Below, in pieces: positions 27,001-39,315 of a stretch of 64,000 nucleotides of DNA. Numbering within the stretch: the stretch's first letter is position 1; each line of letters begins with the position of its first letter. Source of the DNA: Eutrigla gurnardus (Eukaryota; Chordata; Actinopteri; Perciformes; Triglidae); the NCBI GenBank assembly GCA_963514095.1, contig OY741281.1, positions 14,288,882 to 14,352,881 of the forward strand. The letters are read 5' to 3'. The notes beneath the pieces were generated by a model. That model was not told where the DNA came from and ran no database searches. It was given only the letters and a program-made list of their open reading frames with translations. A program made the position numbers and the translations under genes.

Positions 27001-29490
27001 TAATATATTAAAAAAAAAAAGCCAGACAGTGATGGTAACTTTTTGAGCCTCAAGTGTCTGAAACTTAATTAATTTATGACTCATTATAAACTCCAGGGTT
27101 CATAGGGAGTAATGCAAAGTGTGCAAGGGAGCGGTATCGCCACATGCTGTGTTTGAAATAACATACACACTAACCTTAAATTAAGAGGCCTTACATCCAG
27201 ATTGGTTATGACATTACCAGCAGACTGTTCACACTGAAGGATACACAAGCAATACATCTTCTCTGCATCACGACTGTATCGATCAAGACGTCGCTGGTCT
27301 GAGCTCCCGCTAGATGTAAATATTACCTCTTCCACTCAGTCAGCTCACGACTGGATTCTCTCATATTCCTGGTAATCTAGTAAACAGTCGAACATTTCCT
27401 GGGATTTGGAATGCAGCCTGTTCGTGTTTTCAACCACACTAGCTTAATTAGCTAGTTAGCTTCAGCTGATGAAGTCACCGGTCAGCTGCTAGAAATAAGA
27501 AGCAATAAGAGAAATGGAAAAGTAAAATTTGACTGCTTGGATTATGAAACTGAGGCACATGGTGTTACATGTAAACATAATATTCTCAGGGAACATTTCC
27601 TGGTCTTTGCGATGTTCCTTTTAAAGCTTGGCACGTTAATTAGAAAAACACTGTGCTCGGGTTCAAAACAGGCACGGGAAGCTTCTTCAACTATCTCTCT
27701 TTCACACACACGCATGCTCACCCTCCTCCGATCATATAATTATGACAAATGCAGTAAGATGAGAGGCAGTGAAGTGATGTAAGCGGGTCAAGTGAAGTTG
27801 AGATACGTGCGTCAGTGAGATGACAGGTTTGTGCATGCTGAGCCCGCCGACTGGAGTCTGATGATTCCCATCAAGCAGCTGATGGACGGACGTGTAGGGT
27901 GTGTTGAACATGATTGACACAAATAAGCAGAAAATATATATTGCGGATCATTTTAGTGTGGATAAACACTTTCCTGCATATTTGAATGCTGTTATAAGCT
28001 GACATGAGTTGACAGATGAAGACCATTGATGCATTGGGAGTGTTTCAGTCTGTGGTTTCGGTTTGTATCTCATGCTACTGTTTTTTTTTTTTTTCGTACT
28101 TCTATTTCATAATGAATGAAAAAAGCGAGACAGTGCCTGGAATTGCACCCTGTGGCTAATGAGTATCCAGTGCAGACATCTGCATCAGGGCCTGTAGAGT
28201 GCAGGGCCAGCCGGCCGGGTGGGGGTGCACGATGACACCGAACTGTGTACGTGTAAAGGGGAGATCGCAGTGCCTCATTAGGCTACAATCTCAGAGAAAA
28301 ATAAAACCTCAGGCCGTGCCGAGACCATTTAATCCTGGAGGATCATTGATTTCCATCCAAAATGAATTGATGCTCAAAGACATCATAAACACGGGGAACA
28401 TATGTGCACTGACTCAAGGCTACACTCAGCCGCCAGCCATCACGGCCTTTTGCCAATGTGCTTTTTTGCGGCGCTGCAGCGGTGTGGAATGCTGACATTA
28501 TTAGCAAGGTTAATTGTGTTATTTTTCCGTGGTTAATACGAAAAAACACCAGTGACATTTCTAATGAAGGGGGTTTCTCACGCAGGACATTGTCTAACAA
28601 AATTGGACTTACAGGAGCAGATGTCATACAATTTTAATTCCACCCTATATTGTTTGTATTAGGTGTGCAGCAGTGCTTACCTTGAGGGCATGTTCCATGA
28701 AACCAGCCCTTGTAAGTCATTCAGTGAGAAGCTTGCTCATTCGTATGCTAATGTTATGGGTTAATATTTGTTCCTATGATTTGCAATAACCCAAAGTCCA
28801 CCTCCTCTAATAAGCCAAATGAATAATGCACAATGCTTATACAATGTTTAGAAATGCATATCTTTTGGAGATGAAAATCCCGGCCCAACCTTGGGTGAGT
28901 TAATGGGAAGAGACTATTCTCCCCGGAGGCTCAGCTAAGTCCGGTAAACCTTCAAGCCTCTCTGATATGAGAGGTAAAGCTCACTGCTAATAGCTGGAAA
29001 ACTCACAATGTCATGTATTTGTAGCCGCGGCTTTAAAGGGTTCTGTTTCTGTGCTGTGTACTTACTGAACAACACACTTACTAATTGCTCAAAAGTGTGC
29101 ACTTTCACATCCGAAAGATCAGCCGTCAGTCAAGCGGAGTGGCGTGTGCTACATCAGTTTCTGTAAGTGTTGCTTATTTCTCTGTCTTCTCTCAGCCACG
29201 CCGTTTATCACTTTTCATGCTCACTGCCAAGCTCCTCTTCTGTTTATTCTAAGCTAACTTGCTGTGGATGGTGATATAAACATGAAATACACGTAGCTGG
29301 GATCCCGGCCATGAAGTGCTTTAAAAGTTATTAGCAATTTTCTGTCAGGAAGGTGGTGATAGGCAGAAATGGGGGGCATTTTTAATGCAGTTTTAAGTTA
29401 TAGGGATGATGCACATTAACAGATAATTTCTCTAAGAGTGCCAGTTTTGCCGTCTTGGCTGATTTTCAACTGCAGTCCCTGGACAGGTGT
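24026..29490. other. intergenic with candidate conserved elements
   Basis: Unique segments at about 24290-24560 and 28140-28640 are rich in ATTAA/TTAATG words and have no repeats. A G10 run lies near 24653-24663, A20 at 26436-26455 and T14 at about 28081-28094. Short open frames have no domain. Confidence 0.4.
26436..26455. repeat. A20 homopolymer
   Basis: Twenty consecutive A residues. I see no retroposed gene body upstream, so it is not clearly a retrocopy tail. Confidence 0.9.
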
Positions 29491-29499
29491 AATTAGCAT

Positions 29500-29605
29500 G
29501 AACTGTGTATAAGAAGTGGACATAGACACCGTGATGTCACCCAGACTCAAGTTTTGCTTTAACCATGTTGGGGTTTTTTTTGCCTACCAGAAGTGACACG
29601 CGAGG
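29500..29605 (+). repeat. eroded teleost repeat, copy 1
   Basis: It contains TATAAGAAGTGGACATAG, then CACCGTGATGTCACCCA, and later CCAGAAGTGACACG. The same words in the same order are found on the minus strand at 34335-34411. This is a known type of fish repeat phrase ('...AAGTGGACAT...GACGTCA...CCAGAAGTGAC'). The class is not known to me. Confidence 0.65.
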
Positions 29606-29724
29606 AATGGAGCTAAGTACAACCAAATGCTGAATAAGACATTTTAGGCAGCCAGAACAACTCCCATTGGTAGGTGTACCGAGGGCAGAAGTTAAAGTTA
29701 AACCTAGTTTTATTATTTGCTATT

Positions 29725-30120
29725 TTATGGTTTCAGAAAATTGAAGTGGGGCAACATCTGGGTGTCGTGGGTTTGATAGTTCCATGAAGATGCTTATTAC
29801 CTCAAGGAGAGATGTATGGAGGAAATAATGATGGACATAGAATAGAGCCCTGTGGTACTCCATGTCTAATTAAAAACGATGACAAAGTGACGAAACATGA
29901 AACTTTCAGGCATTCAGTAAAGAGACACACATGTAGAGCAGTTCCAGAAGAGCTTTATTCTGTCAACAATAGTAATTTGTGTTAAAGCCTGTAATCAGGT
30001 CAAGTAGTACTAAAACTACAACATGTTCATCAGCGAGTCATTTGTCATCTTGAGGACGAAAATCTTTTCTATATTAAGGATTTTTGCATTTGCATCTTGC
30101 ATGAAAGTTGCTGTAGAAAT
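29725..30120 (+). repeat. eroded teleost repeat related to a common multicopy family
   Basis: The phrases ACATCTGGGTGTCGT, AATAGAGCCCTGTGGTACTCC and ATCAGGTCAAGTAGTACTAA, in this order, match my memory of a frequent fish interspersed repeat. The copy is strongly diverged and full of stops. It follows directly on the neighbouring repeat, so the two may be nested or adjacent insertions. Confidence 0.4.
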
Positions 30121-30129
30121 GATTGTGTG

Positions 30130-33100
30130 CCTTGGCACAGTAACAATATTTTCCACTGACATAGTGATTCAATTGGTAATTAATCCTTCCATGTAAATAT
30201 GATAATTTTTCACAGGAAGAGAGTCCTTATTTACTCAAAAAAGGTCAAATGAATTTTTAATGAATCACAGATGTATCCACTAGACAGAAATAAAGCTTAG
30301 GGAACGTTGAATCAGGAAGACTAGTCACATGCTTACACTATTTAGATTTTTTTCCCCCTCCGTTCCTACTTCTAGCTCAATCATCTGACTCGGGGCATTC
30401 ACCCTTTTCACTTAACCAGTCACATTTTGCCACAGCCTTTGTGAATCAATCATTTCCCTGCTGTCAAACTTTAAAAACGGCTCTTTTCTCTGTTGCAATC
30501 AGCTTTCACTTCAGTGCCAGATTGATGCAAGCCACCTCCACCCCATTCATCGCCAGTTTTCACCAGTCAGCCGGCCACAGGTCCTTCCAGAGGTTTCTCC
30601 TCCACCAGAGTCTACGCTCCATCTGGGGGAGATTCCCATACGGCTTATGTTGCAACTACTCCCGTAAAAAAATGATCTCATGATGAGGTCACACATTTCT
30701 ACAACATTTATTCCATTTTGATTCCAATTCGGATCTCCTGACTGATATATTGAAATTCAAAAATACAACATGCAAACAAAGATCAAATTAACTTTGCTGT
30801 CACTGTGACACTATGCTATCTTTCATAGTAATTCAGGCTGTGGGAATGGGAATGGTTGACATCGGGACAGGACTGTGGTTCGACAAACGGTTGGACAGTT
30901 TTTTTCCCACGATTATAGAAAGATCTTTCCCATTTGGCAAAAACTCAAGTGGCACAAAGGTTCTATAATTGGTCAATCATTTTTAAAAAGAACATAGTGT
31001 CAATTACAGGTTAATTTTCCATTTTTATGATGATTTCAATGAGTTAATGATCATGGGAGTACGGTTTTGTAGTTTTTCTTTATTCCTTATTCAGTACACA
31101 GCCTTGTTGAGAGCCTTGTTTTAAATCTAGAGAATAAAGCTGCGAGGTCTGTAATGAAACCTCATATTAATGTAAATGTATAGACTCCTTGATTATGTTG
31201 ATATTAATTCAGAGAAGCCTTTAAACTCAACATTAATTTAGATGAACAATGTTATACTGGATGCAGTGCTATAATTTGAAAACCTGCAGAGAAGCAGTGC
31301 AGCATCAAAGACTGCACATACCACCGCCGCCACCCTCCAGCTCAGCTCAGAGTCACTATCTCTGCTTGAGATGCATGTTTTCATCAGCCCCCCACATGTT
31401 TACATCACATATACGTCTCTCAGCCAGTGAGAGTTGGGGAGAGTTTGGCACCGGCTGCATCTCCCCCCTCCTCCCATCAACACATAACACTCCCTCCTAC
31501 AAAGAACACATTCCACCCTCCTCTTGCCGAAAGGATACCCATCTGCCCCGGAGCCAAATTCCAGCCATGTTTTCTGGGAACGTAGCGCTCGTCTTTAGTG
31601 AGCCTCCCCTGAGAAGACCCGGGCCTCCCCCCCAGAGGGGCCAAAAAACGCTACAAATTATTGAGGGAGCAGACACTGAAGTCTTTCTTTTAAGCTCTGA
31701 CAGGTACCGCTGGGCTATTATCAAGATGTTAATGGAAGCTGTGTGACACAACGGGGACTGGGAGGGTTTCAGGGGTCTACATCTTCAGGGCGAACGGGTC
31801 TCGTTACGTCAGCCATGTTTTGACATCACGCATTGTTGAATATTCATTAAATGACACTTTCACTTAAGTATCAGAAATGCTCAGAAATGACTAATAGGTG
31901 ATTCTGACACCCGCGTCCCCACTGCGCGGTACACTGGTGGATATTCAATTCTAAATCTTTGTCTTTGCTCACATGTATGAGGCACCACATTCCTCCCCAG
32001 CCATATCGAGCAGGCATGGGGAGATGTCAGAGAGGGTGCCTGGGGCTGCTCTGGTATGGCTCATCCTTATCTGCACAGATGAACCCTTCTGGCTCCGACC
32101 TGGCAACCATCAGCCAGCTCCAGCGCCGAGCGCACGGCCCCTAATGAAAGGAGTGCAGATCAGTAGTGGAAGCACTCACATGCTGCCACCACACATTAGG
32201 CTGCAGCTCTCTGTGTGGCAACAGGAAGCAATCACTCCAAATGCGTGTCTATAAAACCCAAAAAGCCATTTAAAATGTCTTTTTCCATGAATGATTGAGT
32301 ATTTGTCTTCTTCTTTGGTGCCCATTTGGTTGCTTGCTTGCGAGTGCTGGTCAGTGGGTGGAAAGAACTTGTTGATTGTACAATTTTGAGGTACTTGGAC
32401 TTTGATGGGTAAGTCAATTTCCTGCTTCACTATACTTCAAAGGGAAAAACTGTACTCTGTTCTCCACTACATTTAGTTAACTATAGTTTCTATAGCTGTA
32501 AACTATACAGACAGATTATGCCTCCAAGAAACATTGATATAAAATGCTTAAAATGACATGTTCAAGATTTATCCAGAAGCTTCGAAACGTTTTGGTCTAT
32601 GCCCTCTTACAGAAAAGCACACAGGGCTCCTCATTTCCCAACTACCCCTCTCAACTTCCCAGTAGAGGATTGTTTAATTTGTCCAACATGTCACAAAAAG
32701 CTAATATTAGCTCAACTTGTCCGTCTTCCCACCCCACTGATCATCTCACGACCCCTCCAGTCAGTCTTCTAACTGTTTGGAGGAGGCCTGAGCCTGAATT
32801 TCCACTGGACTTAACTACAGTTTAAAACAGAGTTACCATCTCAACCAAATGCTACAGATGCATCAGTCCTAACAATATTTAATCATAATTTGCCATAAAT
32901 TGTCAGTCAAGAGCCATTTTTCTGCTTTTTAAATGCAGGAGTTATGATATAGTCTTTAGCATTATGTATTGCAACTTTTGACTGAACTTAATAATCTGTA
33001 CCAGATAGTTCTTCATTTTAATAAAATGAGCTCACAAGCTCCATATTAGCGGAATGATTATGCATATCCGTATCTGTCATTGCATTTGAATATTAGCACA

Positions 33101-34320
33101 TGCATTACAGTAAGTCAGCTCCTGTTGCAAGTCAGAGGAAAGAGGCAATGAAATAATTTCCTGTTGTCGCCTTGCTGTTTGGTTTCCTGGCAACGCGACA
33201 CGGCAGAGGACAACTTCTGAGAGCCGCTTTGATCTTTGAACCTTGTTTCCTAATAACTCTCATCACATACTGTAGATGAAACGTTAGATTAACTGCTTAA
33301 CCCATAATGCACCTGTGCTGTGAAGCCAGACGCTCTTATTGATTGATATAATGAAACATTTTGTCTGTCACAGAAGACTCAGACAAATCAATCAGTCTTG
33401 AAGGCCATTAATCATGGATATCCGACGGTGCTCAGGTTTGTCATGATCATATTTGCATCAACGAGCTTGTGCAGCATCTTCCGCCTGAACATCAGTGTTG
33501 CAAACGACACACAAAGCAATACATTCACTAATACAGATGCCTTCCCTGATCCAATCTATGTACATTGACAAGAATCTCCACATGTAAAGTCTAATATTGA
33601 GGATCCATACATGGCGTATCAATATTCCCTATCTGGACCCAGTGAAAACATTGTATAGGATCAATGAGTTCAGCCTCAAGCCCTGAGATGTTCTATTAAC
33701 AGTTTCACACAGCCATTTAAATCAGTGAGAGGAGGTCGATACCGAGTCATCCAGTGTATCGATGATGGTTGCTTTTTATGACTCCAATGTTAGTATGAAT
33801 AACACAGCGACAGTCTATTCACCGGCTCTGTCGTTGCTGGAAAACCATGTTACTGCAAACAGAATATGATCCAGAATTTAACAATACGGTGGAGTAAAAG
33901 TAATAGAGGCGATGGAATGGAGAGAAAAAACATCACGTTAAATAAGGGGTCTATAAAAGGTGACTTAGCTGAGTCCATTAAGTGGAGGTTTCAAACTATA
34001 TTTATTTGGCTTTGTCCATGGATAAATGTTTTAAAACTAGAGAAAATGTCACTTTCAATGCCAGAGGCAAGCATTCACACATGGATTATTTTCAAGGTGA
34101 AAAGCCCCCAAAACAACATTAAAAATATCACGTTCAATCTTTGCACTAGAGCTAAGATAATGACATCACTGTAGGGATCTCCAACGGCATTGGAGGATCT
34201 AACACCGGTGATTTATACAAATGCTTTAATCCAGTATGAAGTACTTGTACTTTACTTAAAAGGTGCTAAATCAGATAAATTGTGTTTTCAGTTCATGAAA
34301 GTTAATATTATTGTTTTGTA
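30130..34320. other. intergenic with candidate conserved elements
   Basis: About 33000-33560 is unique, with GATTATGCATATCC, TTGCATTTGAATATTAG and CATTAATCATGG, a mix of octamer-like and homeodomain-type words. A 165-codon frame at 31249-31746 has proline-rich and CT-rich composition, no domain and no splice context, so I do not call it a gene. Confidence 0.4.
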
Positions 34321-34324
34321 ATAA

Positions 34325-34445
34325 ATCGCCACCTGTTCGTGTCACTTCTGGAAGCAAAAGTAGTCCGCAACCAATGGCTGACGTCACGGTTACAATGTCC
34401 ACTTCTTATTGAGAGTGTATGGCATGACAAGGACACTGCCATGCA
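34325..34445 (-). repeat. eroded teleost repeat, copy 2 (inverted)
   Basis: On the minus strand this reads AATAAGAAGTGGACATTGTA, then ACCGTGACGTCAGCC and CCAGAAGTGACACG. The last 14 bases are identical to copy 1 near 29588. It lies 4.7 kb away in opposite orientation. Confidence 0.65.
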
Positions 34446-36460
34446 CGTGGAGTGTCCTTCTACACCAACAACATTTACATTTTCTTTTCAATCACTATAA
34501 GTTTAATTATGACAGCGTTTATTTTTTTGTATTTTAACAAAACATTCTATTCACTCAGGACATTGTAATTCTATATTAGTGCTATGCAAGAAAAACATAA
34601 ACATCCACATCCATCCACCAATCTTTTCATCAGCAATAACCGTAACAGATTCTGTGAAGGCAACAAGTTTCAGCCAATCAGAGTAGGGCAGGTGGAAGGT
34701 GGGCGGGAGAAAGAATCAAACTACTGGAAATAACAGGCCATGTAACTGCAGGTGGCTGTGAAAGAGGTAATCTAGCATGCAGATGGGAGGACACCCGGGC
34801 ACTTCCAAAAACCTCTTGCACACGTATTGCTAGTTTGCCACCATGTACCAATGTGTGCCTGTGGTTGCCTAGGTGATAATTGACACATAATATTTGTATG
34901 AGACTTTACGTTGTTTTTTTTTAAGGAAAATTCTACTCATTGAGCTGTGACAAAACATGATCTCAGCACGTGCACTTTTGACTAATACCTGATATTTACA
35001 AAAGGCATTCTTCTGATTTGTTATGAATTCAGAAGGAATCATTGCTTCCTGGATCATATTTGTGATATATTACAATATTCCAGTAAAGGAAATGCAAGTG
35101 TATGAGTTTGAGATGTGAGTCCTGCATGTAAGTTTAGTTAACAAAACACTTTGTTTAAAGATTAGAGACAGATGGGTGTAGCTTTGATTAAATATTCCAA
35201 AAGCAAACACACACACTATCGTATGATTAAAGTCAATGTTGATTTTTTCAATATTTAACTTAGATCACAGACTTTCCCGTAACAAAGTGCATACATGGAG
35301 TAACCCCTGTGAAGGATTATTGTGACCAAGTGGGCCACACAAGATGGAGGATGACCGGACACAAGGGCAGGCTGACTGTATGGGCGTAATGATGTAATGA
35401 AGTACAGGAAGCAGGTTGCACAAAGAGAAAACTAGAGAGTCTAAAACAATGGACATCCACCCAGAGAAAAACAGAAGTGACTTCAGCTTCTGTTTGTTCC
35501 TCCATCATTCCTTGTGAGCGGTAATTGCACAGTGAAACATCCTGTTTTCAGTTACCTAACTCAATAGAGTCGCTGCTGCAATAAACAATAAGAATATTTC
35601 CTAAGCTGTGTAATGGAAAGAATCGTAGGGAAATGGGTTGTGACAGAAGAATATGGCATGTAATGTATCTTTTATGCCTGTTGGACAACATGCACGTTTC
35701 TTTTTGTGCTAAACAAGAGGTCAAGCTGACATGCTGCCTTGTTTATGCTGCTGTTAAAATGACAGCACCCAAAGGACATTATGGATGAATCCATAAGATT
35801 CCAACATTGGGGGGGGTGGGGGTGATTTATGCCAGTAACTTGATCACGTGGAGGTCTGGGCCACGGAGAAAACAGTGGCCAGAGCAGATTAACACAACCT
35901 GTCACTGAAAATACAGCCTAAACTGTGGGAGCCCCGAACAAGGCCAGAAGCAAACGCAGACGTCCGCCACATTTTCCAACACGCATTAGGGCATGAAATC
36001 CCTGCACACAAACACGGGCGAATGACGCGGGAGGAGAGGACCGGAAAAAAAAAAACAGGAAGTGAGGTAAAGAGGCAGGTGCTGCTTCCTGCCTCTGAGA
36101 TACAAGCCCAGAGAAGGAAGGAGGCTGGGAGATTTAGAGGGGGCGGCTGGGGATTTGGGATAGCAGATGGCGATTGTGGAGGGAAGTGAAGCTGAGCGAA
36201 GATACGAGGAGAATGGCAAAGAGTGTGGACGGAGGAGGAAGGATGTAAGTCGGTCCCAGGGGGAGGATGAGGTAGCAGGGTTATCCACCGGCTGGGCTGG
36301 ACGTGCTCGCCGTGCTCTGGAACCACATAAGCAGGGAGGGTCAGAGAGAGTCAGAGCGAGCCTCCGCAACTGCAGGAGATAGAGAAGCTCCAGTAAGATG
36401 GAGGGATAAAGAGACGCAGTTCAGTATTTTTCTGTATTTTATCTCGGTTTACTCATTGAC
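34446..36460. other. intergenic, no gene seen
   Basis: Mostly AT-rich unique DNA. A G-rich run lies at about 35810-35823. A purine-rich stretch at about 36010-36380 produces long antisense open frames of low complexity. Confidence 0.5.
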
Positions 36461-36604
36461 TTAAAGAGGAATGGTTCAACCATTTGGGAAATACATTTGG
36501 AAGATTGATACCGCTCGAGAGTGGCGTCAATCTTCTCATCTCGCTCTCGACAAGAAAAAAGCGATTTAAGCGTATTCCTTCAAAATGTCAAAGTATCCCT
36601 TTAA
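36461..36604. mobile_element. small inverted-repeat element (MITE-like)
   Basis: The left end reads TTAAAGAGGAATGGTTCAAC. The right end, on the opposite strand, reads TTAAAGGGATACTTTGACAT. Both arms continue into related sequence (GGGAAATAC / GGAATACGC, then GAGATGAGAAGATTG / GGAAGATTGATACC). The arms of about 65-70 bp nearly meet, leaving almost no core. The wording ('ATTTTGGGAAATACGCTTATTCGC...') is that of a very common fish nonautonomous DNA element. No transposase. Confidence 0.65.
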
Positions 36605-39292
36605 ATTCTTAGCGATGCTCTCACTTCAGAATGTGCATAGTTACCTTGACAGGGACACTTTCCAAGGCTTTTTACGTACTTTCTTGTGTGCGTTTTTTCT
36701 TTCTCTTTTTGAGCTGAAAAGTGTAATCAGCTTTGTGTCGAACAAAAAGCAGGTGTGTGTGGAGCCGGCTGCAAAGGGGAAGGAGCTGAGACGAGAGTAG
36801 GGGTTGGTGATGGTGGTGGTGGGGAGAGGCATCGCTTTTCACATCAATATCAAACCCTTCCCCCACCAAAAAAAAAAAAAAACCTGAGGATAAATCCCCC
36901 GAAATAGATTTAGGCTCAAAGTGGCAGACTCCAAGCTGTTTCTCTTTGCCATACGGCAGCTGTCTTCAAACGTCTGGGATGACACAGCAAGCATCCTGTT
37001 TATTGACTACCAGCAGGAAACGCTTTCAATACTAACATTGTGCGCTACTTACAAGTCTCCTTGCTGCTGCTGCTGCCTCCTTTTTTTAACCTCATCCCTC
37101 TCCCCCCCAAAATTTGGGGGGGAGGGAGGTGGGGTGTTAACTTGAAAATAAACCATCTAGGGAAAGCTGTGCATCAATATTCATTCATGCAGAACACGCA
37201 TTGTCAAGTAGAAATAGAGACGGTGATGAGCGCTGCATTTATTTGTCATTTACCTCCTGGTATGCTAATATAATGAGGTCTGCACACCAAATAACCAAAG
37301 TCTGCATGAATACTGATTTCTGTTCCAAATGCAACTGGCAACACGGTGAACACAAATACTGCTTTCAGGGTTTTCCTTATTCTTTTTTTTTCCTCGAGAG
37401 AATACTTAGTGATAATAGTGGACTATATTTTCCTTTGAGGCAGTGAAGAGAAAATGATATTATTCCATCAGCATAAGATTATTGCATTATGTGTTCCTTA
37501 TGTACTTCAATAAGCAATAAATCTCAAGGCAGGGTACCGGTAACGCTGCACAAAAAAAAGGTACAGCACAAGCTTGCTTTATTGATGGCAGTTGTGAGGC
37601 AGTCCGACAGTCACGTCTCTTGTTAGAGCAGATGGACAGCTCGCACTGAGGGACTGTACACAAATTATTAGGGGTCAGAGAAGTTGGAGAGTTAAGTATA
37701 TGTAGGGACGGAATCTGAATTTCTCTTTATTCAACCTCAATGACGTTTGACATATCAAAATGGTGAAAACAGTGAGGGATGAGAGTGTAAAGAAAATGTG
37801 AGTAATGGGAAGGGCCTGTTTTAATATCAAATGAAATAATATTGTGAGATTCAGCCCAACTCCCCACCCAGATCATTTTTGCACAGTCCCTAAAGTCGAG
37901 GAACACGAAAGGATGATTTAGCTCCTTTAAATTGCTTTAATTGGGATATTTTCATCCGCTTCTTTGCCTTTGACCGTGAATGTATGCCACCTCAGTATGA
38001 GCAGCGCGGAAAAATACATTCAATTATATGAAAAAGGCTCATGGAAAAAACAGAGTTGTCATTTGCTGAAACATACTTTCCGAAGGTCAGAAAAACGGAG
38101 CCTTCTAGTGAGGATCAGACCATTTAATGATTCAGTGCACACACAGAAGCTCCTACAGAGGCCTGTCCAATGTAAAGATGTGTATAGACTTACAGTTTAC
38201 TGTATACCGGCACCGGTTAGCACCACTATCTCCAAGGCGCACGATGTAAACAACATTCTGTTTCCTAATAACATGTTGACTGGAGACAGAGTGAACCAGG
38301 TCTCAGGGGGGTTACACCAGGACGCTGGACGTCTACGTCATCCCGGCCACAATGGAGCCTTCACATTAAAGCTGTAGAGGGAATGACTCCGGCGACATTG
38401 ACCCAGGGGTGCAGGTCTTTGTGTCAGGTGACGGTCGGGGTTCGCGGCCTTGACCCCTGGTTTCGAATGGGAAATTGGACATCTTTGTTCGGAGGGACGG
38501 ATATTTTTCTGAGGACTAATCATTCACACAAGGTCTTACAGACAGCTCGGCTGCGACGGTTTGTTTCTTTTAAATTTAACATAATGAATTTGAATAGACA
38601 TTTTTTTTTAATGAAAGTGACCCTTTTGAATGGCATTTTCTCTTTTCTCATTCCATTCAAAGATTCATTTCTAGTTTGTCTATTTTTTTGTCAGATGAAT
38701 AAAAGCCGAAAAAAAGAATGTTGGGCACAAATGTCACGGTTGTAATTAAGGGATGTGTCAGTGTTGCTGTGTCTCTCCAGGAAAAAGCCCTGAGCTCTCT
38801 CTCCCTCTCCCTCTCTGTGTGAATGACATTGTTTATGTTTCACTTATCTCTGGCAGATGTTAGCTGAATGAAATTGAATTCCTGGCAATGAGGGGGAAAA
38901 GATCACGGCGCGCATCCTTTTTTATGTCTGGGGACAGGATTTCTCCTGGCCGGCCTTGATCCCCTGATTGTCTGCCCTGCGACGTAGTCGCTGGATAATG
39001 ACAAAGGTCGGGGGTGAAACAGGCTTTTCCTGAATCACGGGGCCAAGGAACCTCCGTCAGCCTCCTGGTTCCAATCAGATAACATCTGAAGCTGGCACAA
39101 CACAAATGATGCAAAAAAAAGAAAAAGAGGAAAACCCTCTTTGTACTCTTTAACATATTATTAATACAAATCGGCTGTGTAATTCTTTTATTCGGCAGTA
39201 ACAGCGCTGGTGAATTACAGGATCCAGCAGCTCCTCACAAGTTTGAGTAAAACACATATCATACCAGGTTTATGGTTCTTCATATTTTTCTG

Positions 39293-39315
39293 CCCCCCCC
39301 CCCCCCCCCCCCCCC
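39293..39315. repeat. C23 homopolymer
   Basis: Twenty-three consecutive C residues. The length may be affected by sequencing or assembly error. Confidence 0.9.

Noticed and set aside
31249..31746. 165-codon forward frame
   Set aside because: Proline- and serine-rich translation of CT-rich DNA with no recognisable domain or flanking splice sites.
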